DNA of 64,000 nucleotides from Lachnospiraceae bacterium (lineage in GTDB: Bacteria; Bacillota; Clostridia; Lachnospirales; Lachnospiraceae). The notes below the pieces were generated by a model. The model was given only the letters and a program-made list of their open reading frames with translations. It did no database searches and was not told the DNA's origin. Below, piece after piece: positions 18,797 to 27,149 of the stretch. The stretch lies in NCBI GenBank assembly GCA_017461725.1, contig JAFTXG010000019.1, positions 62,001-126,000 of the forward strand, read 5' to 3'. Made by a program: the position numbers and the translations under genes. Every line of letters starts with the position of its first letter. Position 1 is the first letter of the stretch.

Positions 18797-19699
18797 GTGA
18801 GATACGCGTTTATTATACTACATTATAAAGCCTTTGAGATCACGGCGGCCTGTGTGGATTCCATCCTGGCGCTGGAGAACAGCGATCAGGCGGCAGTCAT
18901 CGTGGTGGACAATGCCTCCGGCAACGGTTCCGGTGAGGCGTTGCTGGAAAAGTATAAGGCGGTAGCTAATGTTAAGGTGCTGCTTCGTGATTCCAACGAC
19001 GGCTATTCCAGAGCAAACAATGAGGGCTACGCACTGGCGAGGAAGCTTTATGATCCCGACTTTGTGATCGTGGCGAACAATGATGTGGAGTTTCCCCAGA
19101 AGGATTTTTTGGCAAGAATAGAAAGAATATATGCAGAGCATGACTATGCGGTTTTGGGGCCGGATACGCTGAAAACAGCCACCGGTGAGCATCAGAACCC
19201 TGTCCGCAGACAGCCCATGAGCCTGGAGCGCATTGAGGCTGAACTGGAAAAAGACAGTAAGAAGCTGAAAAATCTGACGGCGCTTTGCCTGGCAAAACAG
19301 GTAAAAAATGCGATTATCGGCGAAAAACTCAATGAAGTGATCAAACAGTATGTTCACCGCAAGTCCAGGGGAGATTTTGATCCGGCAGAGGTTTATGAGA
19401 ATGTGTGTATTTTCGGTGCATGCCAGATTTTTTCGCGAAATTATATGAATCTGCGGGAAAAGCTGTATTACCCCGAGACCTTCTTCTACTATGAGGAGGA
19501 TATCATGGCCAGATATTGTCTGGACCATGGGCTGAAGGTGATGTATCATCCCGGCGTTCAGGTTTATCATCTGGAGAGCGCCAGCACAGCGGTGGCGCAC
19601 AGTAAGCTGAAGCAGAACATGAAGTTTAAGCTGGAAAATAAAGTGGCCGGCGGCAGCGTGTATCGGGATATGCTGAAATCGTTGAAAGATGAAGGATGA
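18797..19699 (+). CDS. Family 2 glycosyltransferase
   Basis: 300 residues, same COG1216-like fold as the preceding gene. It starts RYAFIILHYKAFEIT, with VVDNASGNGSGE, the YSRANNEG loop and the acidic ANNDVEF site. The YYEEDIMARYCLDHG stretch corresponds to the catalytic-base region. The GTG at 18797 is chosen because AGGAGG lies 9 nt upstream (18782-18787). An upstream in-frame TTG at 18773 has no such site and would add residues before the fold. Donor unknown; rhamnose is plausible given gmd/rmd. Confidence 0.87.
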   Translation: MRYAFIILHYKAFEITAACVDSILALENSDQAAVIVVDNASGNGSGEALLEKYKAVANVKVLLRDSNDGYSRANNEGYALARKLYDPDFVIVANNDVEFPQKDFLARIERIYAEHDYAVLGPDTLKTATGEHQNPVRRQPMSLERIEAELEKDSKKLKNLTALCLAKQVKNAIIGEKLNEVIKQYVHRKSRGDFDPAEVYENVCIFGACQIFSRNYMNLREKLYYPETFFYYEEDIMARYCLDHGLKVMYHPGVQVYHLESASTAVAHSKLKQNMKFKLENKVAGGSVYRDMLKSLKDEG

Positions 19700-19789
19700 C
19701 TGCTTGTCAGAACGTATATGGTTTGTAAACGGAAAGCGGCTTACAGAAGTGAATTTACAAAAGAAAGATAAGGAAATTGGAGAGCAAAC

Positions 19790-20782
19790 ATGATCAGTAT
19801 CTTAATGGCGACCTATAACGGTGAAAAATATCTTCGGGAGCAGCTGGATTCGATTCTGACACAGACAGAGCAGAACCGGATTTTGTATGTCCGTGACGAC
19901 GGTTCGACGGACAAGACACTGGAGATCATCCACGAATATGCGATGAAGTATCCCGGAATGATCATCCCTGTGCATGATGATCTGGGCAGCCAGGGCTGTA
20001 TCCGCAATTTTATGGCGATGTTGAACTATGCGCAGAGCGATTATTATATGTTCTGCGATCAGGATGATATCTGGATGCCGGATAAGGTGGAGAGGACTCT
20101 GAAGGCGATGAAGGCGGCGGAGACTGAGTGTGGGGCTGCCAGTGCTGTGAAGAATAAAGCATGCAAAGATGTACTTCCGGTATGTGTGCATACTGATCTG
20201 CAAGTCGTGGACGAGAGTGGTGCTCAGGTCCATCCCTCCTTCGTGGAAAAGCTGGGACTGGATGCAGAGGGAGCGACCTTTGCCAGCCTGATCTACTCTA
20301 ATGCGGTGACCGGCTGTACCATGATGATCAATCAGGCTATGAAAAAATTGCTTGATGAGGTTCCCGAATCCTGTATGATGCATGATCAGTGGATCGGCCT
20401 GCTGGCTGAGGGCTGTGGAAAGCGTGTGTATCTGCCGGAGACAACCATTTGCTATCGCCAGCATGGCGATAACGTAATGGGGGCAAAGGGTCGCTCTTTT
20501 GTGGATAAACTGGGCAAAATCTTAAATATCGGTGGATATCTGAAAGGAATTGAGCGCACCAGAGCGCTTCGTGAGAGGCAGTATCGTCAGCTTGAGGATC
20601 TGTACGAGCTGCACAGGGAAAGTTTGAAGCCGGAGGCGAAAAAGACAGCGGCAAATCTGCTGAATATCAAACGGCTTTCCGGAAGTGAGAGGGTGAAGCT
20701 TCTGGAGGAAGGTGGTTATCTGCCCAAGGATAACTATGAGGCACGGACTGTGAAGATGTATTATCGGTGGTGGTTGAAGTAA
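19790..20782 (+). CDS. Family 2 glycosyltransferase (rhamnosyltransferase-like)
   Basis: 330-residue GT-A enzyme. The N-terminus ISILMATYNGEKYLREQLDS, RDDGSTDKT near 41 and FCDQDDIWMPDKV near 87 are hallmarks of the RfbF/RfbN-like subgroup often annotated as rhamnosyl- or alpha-glycosyltransferases. A catalytic-base segment HDQWIGLLA and a helical, basic C-terminus follow. GGAG lies 8 nt before the ATG. The subgroup assignment rests on motif memory, not on a search. Confidence 0.88.
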   Translation: MISILMATYNGEKYLREQLDSILTQTEQNRILYVRDDGSTDKTLEIIHEYAMKYPGMIIPVHDDLGSQGCIRNFMAMLNYAQSDYYMFCDQDDIWMPDKVERTLKAMKAAETECGAASAVKNKACKDVLPVCVHTDLQVVDESGAQVHPSFVEKLGLDAEGATFASLIYSNAVTGCTMMINQAMKKLLDEVPESCMMHDQWIGLLAEGCGKRVYLPETTICYRQHGDNVMGAKGRSFVDKLGKILNIGGYLKGIERTRALRERQYRQLEDLYELHRESLKPEAKKTAANLLNIKRLSGSERVKLLEEGGYLPKDNYEARTVKMYYRWWLK

Positions 20783-20897
20783 GCTTCTGAGAGAAGAGAT
20801 TAAATGCTTCCGGGCATCGATATGGAAAAAATTGATGATTAAAGTTAATGGAGGGGACCGGGCGGAGAAAAAGTCTCTGCCGGGATGGAGACATAAA

Positions 20898-22964
20898 GTG
20901 GAAAGTAAATGTGTAATGGCAAAAGTGAAATGTAATCCTGTGATGGACAAGATATGGCGGCAGAGAAATCTGATTTTGGGAGCACTGATCGGCGCGGTAT
21001 GCTTTGTCTATCTTTATGGCACAAAAATTTTGGATCCCACCTATGATGACTGGCTTTTGGTCAGCCACGGGGATTTGACTCAGCATTACCAGGGATGGCA
21101 GTTTTTTCGAAACAGTGAGTGGAAGTTTCCGTTAGGACTGTTTAATACGCTGTCTTATCCCATTGATACGACGATCATTTATATGGATTCCATCCCCTTG
21201 GTGGCAGTTTTCTTCAAGCTTCTGTCACCGATCTTGCCGTCTGCCTTTCAGTATTTTGGCTGGTGGGGTATGCTTTGTTTTATGCTTCAGGGAGCTTTTT
21301 CGGCAAAAATTCTGGAGAAATACTTAAAAAGCACACCTGCAGTTTGTATGGGAGTGTTCTTCTTTACGACAGCTGCGATTGTACTGTTTCGCATGTATAT
21401 GCACACCTCGCTGGCATCCCAGTGGCTGATTCTGCTGGGCATTCTGTTTTTGGTGTATTACGAAGAGTATTTTAAGCACTACAAGCATGCGCTGATCGGT
21501 TGGGGAATTCTGGGCTTTTTGTGCGGCGCGATACATCCCTATTTTCTGGCTCTCTGCGGAATTGTGCTGCTCGGATTTGTGTGTCGCGATTTTATTGAGA
21601 ACAGGAAATTTAAGCGGGCTGTCGGTCTTCTTGCATCGTTTATCGGATGTGCCGCAGTGGCCGTATATCTTATGGGCGGTTTTTCCGGCAGTGCGACTGC
21701 CGGTGGAACGGGACTGGGAACATACAGTTTCAACCTGACCGGTTTCTTTAATCCCGCTGGATGGTCTTCGCTGCTGCCGACGCTGGGCACTGTGGGAGGC
21801 GGACAGATAGAGGGGTATGCGTACCTTGGTGCCGGAGTATTGGCCATGCTTCCCGTTTCACTGATTTTGTTTTTGTGGAATAATCGAAAATCGCTGAAGG
21901 ATAGGCAGTGGTGGATCGGTACCCTGCTCAGGGCGATTCCCTGGATCGTCATCTGTGGAATCAGCTTTGCTGTATCCTTGTCCCCCAAGATTACCTTTAA
22001 TGATAAGACTTTGTTTACGATTCCACTGCCGAATATTGTGGAATCTCTTTGGAGTATTTTCCGGGCAACCGGAAGACTGATTTGGCCGGTTGTGTATATA
22101 TTGATGATTTTTGCTGTCTGTGCGGGATGTTATAAAAGCCCCTATTGGTTAAAGCAGGCGGTATTGCTGGTTTTTGTGTTGCTTCAGCTTTATGACCTTC
22201 GTCCGGTTTTATACAGCCGTCATGATAGTTATCGGCAGGAGGTTGTCTACACTCCTTCGATTACCGGTCCGGTGTGGGAGGAGATCGGCGAATCCGGAAA
22301 AATCAAACATTTGATGGTGAGGGACATTTATACCACCGGTATGGAGTACTTTTATCAGTTGGCAGAATATGCTCATCGTTATGGAATAGATCAGAACTAT
22401 TATCACTATGGACATTCCATCGGAACAGAGCCGGCACAGCTTGTAGTGGAGGGGCTTGAAAATCCGAGGGATGACACCATGTATGTGTTTAACAGTAAAT
22501 TCTGGTTGAGATGTGGTCAGTACGATATGCATTATTATCAGGCAGGATATTTTATTGTGGGACTGACCTGGCAGCTGGAGAATGTTGAGGAAATCGATCC
22601 CGCAACCTTAAGTTCTGTTGTATGGGAATTTGGCGATAATAAATATTTGAGTAGCGGAGAGGATATAGAGGGGATTCGTCATATCCATCCGGGCGGGTTT
22701 TCGTTCGGACCGTATTACTATCTGCCAGAAGGAAGGTATTTGGTCACTGTCGAGGGAACCGGTTTGGAGACGGCAAATCTCAGCTGTACCCATGACAATG
22801 GAACCGGAAAACTTGATACGCAGCAATTGGAGATCGATGAGGCTGGTGCTATATTTTATATAGAGGTGCCGGGAGACCTCGATGGTTTCGAGTTAGTTAT
22901 CAGAAATAACGGCACTGAAGATATCTGCCTTGACAAAATCACGATTCAGGTGGTAAGAGAATGA
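20898..22964 (+). CDS. Polytopic membrane protein with C-terminal beta domain
   Basis: 688 residues from the GTG at 20898, which has GGAG 7 nt upstream. ATGs at 20835 and 20943 are alternatives. After a short cytoplasmic lead, about eleven hydrophobic segments fill residues ~15-450. An extracytoplasmic loop after the first carries WLLVSHGDLTQHYQGW, with acidic residues as in GT-C enzymes. The C-terminal ~200 residues are soluble and strand-rich, and contain PGGFSFGPYYYLPEGRYLV, the pattern also present twice in the protein at 11739. The gene overlaps the flippase gene by 4 bp. Likely a GT-C-type sugar transferase or polymerase; not provable from sequence alone. Confidence 0.82.
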   Translation: MESKCVMAKVKCNPVMDKIWRQRNLILGALIGAVCFVYLYGTKILDPTYDDWLLVSHGDLTQHYQGWQFFRNSEWKFPLGLFNTLSYPIDTTIIYMDSIPLVAVFFKLLSPILPSAFQYFGWWGMLCFMLQGAFSAKILEKYLKSTPAVCMGVFFFTTAAIVLFRMYMHTSLASQWLILLGILFLVYYEEYFKHYKHALIGWGILGFLCGAIHPYFLALCGIVLLGFVCRDFIENRKFKRAVGLLASFIGCAAVAVYLMGGFSGSATAGGTGLGTYSFNLTGFFNPAGWSSLLPTLGTVGGGQIEGYAYLGAGVLAMLPVSLILFLWNNRKSLKDRQWWIGTLLRAIPWIVICGISFAVSLSPKITFNDKTLFTIPLPNIVESLWSIFRATGRLIWPVVYILMIFAVCAGCYKSPYWLKQAVLLVFVLLQLYDLRPVLYSRHDSYRQEVVYTPSITGPVWEEIGESGKIKHLMVRDIYTTGMEYFYQLAEYAHRYGIDQNYYHYGHSIGTEPAQLVVEGLENPRDDTMYVFNSKFWLRCGQYDMHYYQAGYFIVGLTWQLENVEEIDPATLSSVVWEFGDNKYLSSGEDIEGIRHIHPGGFSFGPYYYLPEGRYLVTVEGTGLETANLSCTHDNGTGKLDTQQLEIDEAGAIFYIEVPGDLDGFELVIRNNGTEDICLDKITIQVVRE

Positions 22965-24376
22965 GCGGTGATGATAAGACCGCAGGCCTGAAAAAAGGTC
23001 TGATTTATGTATTTATTGCGAATGCACTCACGTTGGTACTGAGCCTGCTGACCGGCTTTGTGCTTCCTAAGGTGCTGTCTGTTCCTACCTATGCCCGGAT
23101 CAAGGACTTCTCTCTGTATACCAGCTATATCGGAGTTCTTCATCTGGGATATCTGGATGGACTGTACCTGACCTACGGAGGGAAAAAGCTGACAGACATT
23201 TCCCATCGGGAAATGAGCATCTGCCGGACAAATATCTTTCTGCTACAGACTTTGATGACGGTGGGCTTTGCAGTTGCCGGCATTTTGATGAAGGAACCTT
23301 TAGTGTTTATCTTTTCGCTCTGTCTGATTCCGGAAAATGTGGCTACGCTATATAAAAATCTGTATCAGGCGACAGGAGAGTTTGGCCGCTACAGCAGCAT
23401 TCTGAATTTGAAGTCAGTGATGACGCTGATCAGTTATGTGGTGTTGTTGTTTATTGTCAAGACGGACAATTACATTCCCTACGTATTGGTATATCTGTTC
23501 TTGATGTTGATCATGTGGATCGGTCTGGAGCGAGAGATTCGTGGTCGGTTTGGCTTTAAGCTTCAGTTCAAAGCATCGTTCCAAAATCTGAAAGAGAATA
23601 TTTCCTCGGGAATGGTTCTGATGCTGGGGAATTTTTCCTCTACATTGATGACAAGTCTGGACCGATGGTTTGTAAAGGCTCTGCTTCTGACCGAGGATTT
23701 TGCTTACTACTCGTTTGCGGTGAGTATGGAGTCGCTGATCAATACCTTTGTCATTCCGGTGACGACGACACTGTACAATTTCCTGTGCCAGGTTACCGAT
23801 GTGGTCCGCATCAAAAAGATCAAGACGATCTGCTTGATTTTTTCGCTGTACATGGTTTCCTCGGCATTTCCGGTAAAGTTTATTCTGGAACATTTTCTGA
23901 CGAAGTATCAGGCATCCACGACAGTCATGTTTATTCTGTTTTCCACGCAGATACTGTACATGATCATCAAAGGTGTGTACATTAATGTATATAAAGCAAG
24001 AAAACAGCAGGGGATGTATTTAAAACAGCTGATGATCGTCATTGCTCTGGGTGCGGTTTTTAACACACTGTTTTATCTGTGGATGGGCAATAACGAAGGC
24101 ATCGCCCTGGGTACATTGTGTTCAGTTATCTGTTGGTATCTGATTTGCATGAAGAGTGTTCCTGAGCTGAACGCATCATTTGCGGAAAATCTGTTGATGG
24201 CACTGGGAATTGTCGTTTTTCTGTTCTGCGGATTCTTCCTCAATTCAATTGTAGGTTTTGCCGTATATATTATCGTGATTACTCTGCTTTGTTTGGTGTT
24301 GGACAGAGCCGCCTTTGTGGAAACTATCCGGATGGGCAAGGATATGGTGCTTAGCAAACTGAAGAAACAAAAATAA
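22961..24376 (+). CDS. Wzx-like polysaccharide flippase
   Basis: 471 residues with twelve or more hydrophobic segments and the N-terminal signature of the polysaccharide_synt/MATE-like family (LIYVFIANALTLVLSLLTGFVLPKVLSVPTYA reads as a first helix plus loop). Members move lipid-linked oligosaccharides to the outer leaflet. The start overlaps the previous stop (ATGA), so the two are translationally coupled. Its presence beside a Wzm/Wzt exporter is unusual within one locus: two lipid-linked products may be exported by separate routes. Confidence 0.85.
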   Translation: MSGDDKTAGLKKGLIYVFIANALTLVLSLLTGFVLPKVLSVPTYARIKDFSLYTSYIGVLHLGYLDGLYLTYGGKKLTDISHREMSICRTNIFLLQTLMTVGFAVAGILMKEPLVFIFSLCLIPENVATLYKNLYQATGEFGRYSSILNLKSVMTLISYVVLLFIVKTDNYIPYVLVYLFLMLIMWIGLEREIRGRFGFKLQFKASFQNLKENISSGMVLMLGNFSSTLMTSLDRWFVKALLLTEDFAYYSFAVSMESLINTFVIPVTTTLYNFLCQVTDVVRIKKIKTICLIFSLYMVSSAFPVKFILEHFLTKYQASTTVMFILFSTQILYMIIKGVYINVYKARKQQGMYLKQLMIVIALGAVFNTLFYLWMGNNEGIALGTLCSVICWYLICMKSVPELNASFAENLLMALGIVVFLFCGFFLNSIVGFAVYIIVITLLCLVLDRAAFVETIRMGKDMVLSKLKKQK

Positions 24377-24403
24377 AATTAGTAAGACTGTACAGGAGAA
24401 AAC

Positions 24404-25330
24404 GTGAGCGTGAGACAACGTGAAAAGCGCAGAAGAATAGATGTACATGCAGATGACTATGCCTTGAGCATCCATGTCTCGCAGGAGATCATTCAGTGTA
24501 TTAAAGATGGGAAGATTGATAGCATCAGTGTGATGCCGAATATGTCCTGTTTTGAGCAGGCGCTCGATATGCTGAAAAAGGAGATCCCTTTTGAAAAAAT
24601 GCCCAAGTATTCGGTGCACCTGAATCTGATGGAGGGGCACTGTCTGTCTGACCCGACAGATGTTCCCGATTTGGTGGACGATAGGGGATATTTCAAGGTT
24701 TCCTGGGGAAGTCTCGTGATTGACAGCTTTTGTTATGGAAGGAAAAGAAATGCTGTCAGGGAGCAGATAAAAATAGAGATGAGGCGGCAGATCGAGCGGG
24801 TGGAAAGCGCTCTGCATCCGGAATGGCCTGTCCGTATTGACAGTCACCAGCATACTCATATGATACCGGTGGTCTTTGATGCGCTGATGGATGCTGTTCG
24901 TGAAGGGAACTATAAGCTGGAGTATATCCGTGTGCCGGAAGAACCTCAGTGGCCTTTTGCCAAGGCTGTTTCGCTCTGGACAACTTATTCGCCGATAAAT
25001 GCAGTAAAAAATGTGGTGTTGAATGCTTTCGCAAAGAGGAATCGCCGGGTGATTCGCGCCATGGGATTGCCCTATGATCTTCTGTGGGGATTAATGTTCA
25101 GCGGTAAGATGGATCGTCCCAGAGTGGAGAAACTGTGGCCGGATATGATGCGTTACATAGAGCGCAGGGACCGAACACTGGAGATTTTATTTCATCCGGG
25201 AAGGGCACTGCCGGAAGAAATCGGCGAGGAGTATGTAAAAGACGGATTTGTGAGGTTTCATTTATCGGAAGGAAGAGACATCGAGAAAGAAGCAGTGTAT
25301 TGGATCACTGAAGAGCATGGTGTCCATTAG
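24404..25330 (+). CDS. YdjC/ChbG-family carbohydrate deacetylase
   Basis: 308 residues. The N-terminus RIDVHADDYALSIHVSQEI holds the Asp-Asp metal-binding start of the ChbG/HpnK family, which removes acetyl groups from N-acetylated sugars. YSVHLNLMEGH near 69 and RIDSHQHTHMIP near 145 supply the further metal and catalytic His residues. Close to the C-terminus, ILFHPGRAL is the last conserved block. GTG 24404 or GTG 24410 can serve as start behind AGGAGA. In this locus it may deacetylate a HexNAc in the polymer or its lipid-linked precursor (inference). Confidence 0.9.
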   Translation: MSVRQREKRRRIDVHADDYALSIHVSQEIIQCIKDGKIDSISVMPNMSCFEQALDMLKKEIPFEKMPKYSVHLNLMEGHCLSDPTDVPDLVDDRGYFKVSWGSLVIDSFCYGRKRNAVREQIKIEMRRQIERVESALHPEWPVRIDSHQHTHMIPVVFDALMDAVREGNYKLEYIRVPEEPQWPFAKAVSLWTTYSPINAVKNVVLNAFAKRNRRVIRAMGLPYDLLWGLMFSGKMDRPRVEKLWPDMMRYIERRDRTLEILFHPGRALPEEIGEEYVKDGFVRFHLSEGRDIEKEAVYWITEEHGVH

Positions 25331-25461
25331 ACCTGAAGAGGAAAACTATGCTTCGATAATGGATGTATGGGACAGCATATAGCGAAGAGCTATGCAGAGG
25401 TAAAGAAAAGCTATATATATTGTCGCTGAGACAAATGTAGATGGGCAATTGGGAGTAGATC

Positions 25462-26076
25462 ATGAGCAGAATCAAGAAGGTCAATAAACAGACGGACAAT
25501 CGGTTTGTGAATCTCTATGAACTGGAAGTTGAGCATCGGGACGGCGGTACCGGGGCTTATTTTGTTGCCTCACGGGTGAAACAGACCGAGGATTTGAAGT
25601 TGCTTTCTCACAACCATCAGGCAGATGGTGTGGCGATTTATGGAGTTTACGGTGAGAAAAAGGATCGTATTGTACTGATCCGCCAGTACAGATATCCGAT
25701 CGGAGATTATATATACGAGTTTCCGGCAGGGTTGGTAGAGCCGGGAGAGGGGCTCGAGGAGACTGCGATCAGGGAAATGTATGAGGAGACCGGCCTGGAG
25801 TTTGTTCCCCGGAAAGCAAGTGAAGCGTTTACCCGTCCATTTTACACTACGGTGGGAATGACCGACGAGTGTTGCGGTACGGTGTACGGTTATTGTTCCG
25901 GCGTTCCCAGTAACAGTCATCAGGAGGCATCAGAGGATATCCAGGTGGTTTTGGCGGACAGAGAAGAGTGCAAGCGTATTCTGCGGGAAGAAAATGTGGC
26001 ACTGCTGTGTGCTTATATGCTGATGCATTTTATTCACAGTGAGGGAGATCCGCTGGATTTTTTGGGGGAAATATAG
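25462..26076 (+). CDS. Nudix hydrolase (ADP-ribose/nucleotide-sugar pyrophosphatase type)
   Basis: 204 residues. The Nudix box is complete: Gly-Glu-Gly-Leu-Glu-Glu near 93, followed by AIREMYEETGL, matching GX5EX7REUXEEXGU. The preceding strand YEFPAGLVEPGE is the form seen in ADP-sugar pyrophosphatases, which cleave nucleotide-diphosphate sugars. GGGAG lies before the ATG. A 131-bp spacer separates it from the deacetylase. It could be housekeeping (ADP-ribose) or could recycle nucleotide sugars for the locus. The sequence does not distinguish these. Confidence 0.93.
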   Translation: MSRIKKVNKQTDNRFVNLYELEVEHRDGGTGAYFVASRVKQTEDLKLLSHNHQADGVAIYGVYGEKKDRIVLIRQYRYPIGDYIYEFPAGLVEPGEGLEETAIREMYEETGLEFVPRKASEAFTRPFYTTVGMTDECCGTVYGYCSGVPSNSHQEASEDIQVVLADREECKRILREENVALLCAYMLMHFIHSEGDPLDFLGEI

Positions 26077-26120
26077 TGTAAAGAGAGATTACACGCAGTG
26101 ATGAAAAAGGAGTGATTTGA

Positions 26121-27149
26121 ATGAAAAAGAAGCATTACTATGAACTGGATTTTATTCGGGCAGTGTGTGCGCTCATTGTAGTGTGTTATCATTTTACCTG
26201 TGCATGTGATATTTTTGAACTGCAGGGGTTCAGGAATATATTCTATCTCTATCCGAATGGAAAATGGGGAGAGATGGCAGTCAGTGTGTTCTTTATGCTG
26301 TCGGGAGCAGTGATCATATATAACTATGAGGGGAAACGGCTTAAAATGGCGGAGTTTTACAAAAAGCGCTGGCTCAGCCTGTTTCCGATGTTTTATGTGA
26401 TCTGGCTGACATTGTATTTGCGCGAAGTGATCCTAAACGGAGGCAACTGGTTCTGGAACGGGGAGCCTGAGCTTTTGTTGCTGTCCCTGTTTGGAATGGA
26501 TGGCTATTTTTATTATCTGCGACGCAATTACTATTTTATCGGGGAGTGGTTTTTGGGAGCAATCATATTCCTCTATCTGCTGTTCCCTCTGCTGAAGAAA
26601 TTGTTTGAACGGTTCAGATGGCAGACATCAGCAGCTTTGCTGGTAGCCTGGGCAATGATCTTTCTGGTGGATTGGTTTAAGATTGAACCTTTTCGGAATC
26701 TGATCACCTGCGTCTGCAGTTTTTGGATCGGTATGCTTTTAATGGAATACAGGGATTTGTGCAGGAAGTATTGGTATTGTTTCCTGGCCGGAGCAGTTGT
26801 CATGTTTACATGGAAGATCACGGTCAACACCACATTGACGATGAATCTGACGGCCGTTATGGTGTTTGTTGTGTTATTCCGCTTGGGTGGCCTGGTAATG
26901 AAATCCTCTCTGCTGAAAAAATGTATTCTTTCGGTCAGTAGGAATTCCTATGGGTTGTTTTTGACTCACCATGTGATTATTGACAACTGGGTAAAGACAC
27001 AGCGATATGGTCAGATAGGATTAAAGAAGCAGCTTTTATGGATGGCGGCGGTTTTAATTCTTTCCTATATAAGCGCAGTGCTTCTGCGCATAGTGGCAGA
27101 AGCACTGCAAAAAGGTGTAAGTTCAGTTGTAAAAAGATCAGTTCAGTAA
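26121..27149 (+). CDS. Acyltransferase-3 family membrane O-acyltransferase
   Basis: 342 residues with about ten hydrophobic segments. It opens YYELDFIRAVCALIVVCYHF, containing the Arg of the conserved R-x10-H motif of acyltransferase-3 proteins. FFMLSGAVIIYNYEG follows. Members O-acetylate surface sugars from the cytoplasmic acetyl-CoA pool. AAAGGAG precedes the start. Its last 12 bp overlap the 3' end of the oppositely transcribed SGNH esterase lipoprotein gene. That neighbour is a candidate for the opposing deacylation step. Confidence 0.92.
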   Translation: MKKKHYYELDFIRAVCALIVVCYHFTCACDIFELQGFRNIFYLYPNGKWGEMAVSVFFMLSGAVIIYNYEGKRLKMAEFYKKRWLSLFPMFYVIWLTLYLREVILNGGNWFWNGEPELLLLSLFGMDGYFYYLRRNYYFIGEWFLGAIIFLYLLFPLLKKLFERFRWQTSAALLVAWAMIFLVDWFKIEPFRNLITCVCSFWIGMLLMEYRDLCRKYWYCFLAGAVVMFTWKITVNTTLTMNLTAVMVFVVLFRLGGLVMKSSLLKKCILSVSRNSYGLFLTHHVIIDNWVKTQRYGQIGLKKQLLWMAAVLILSYISAVLLRIVAEALQKGVSSVVKRSVQ

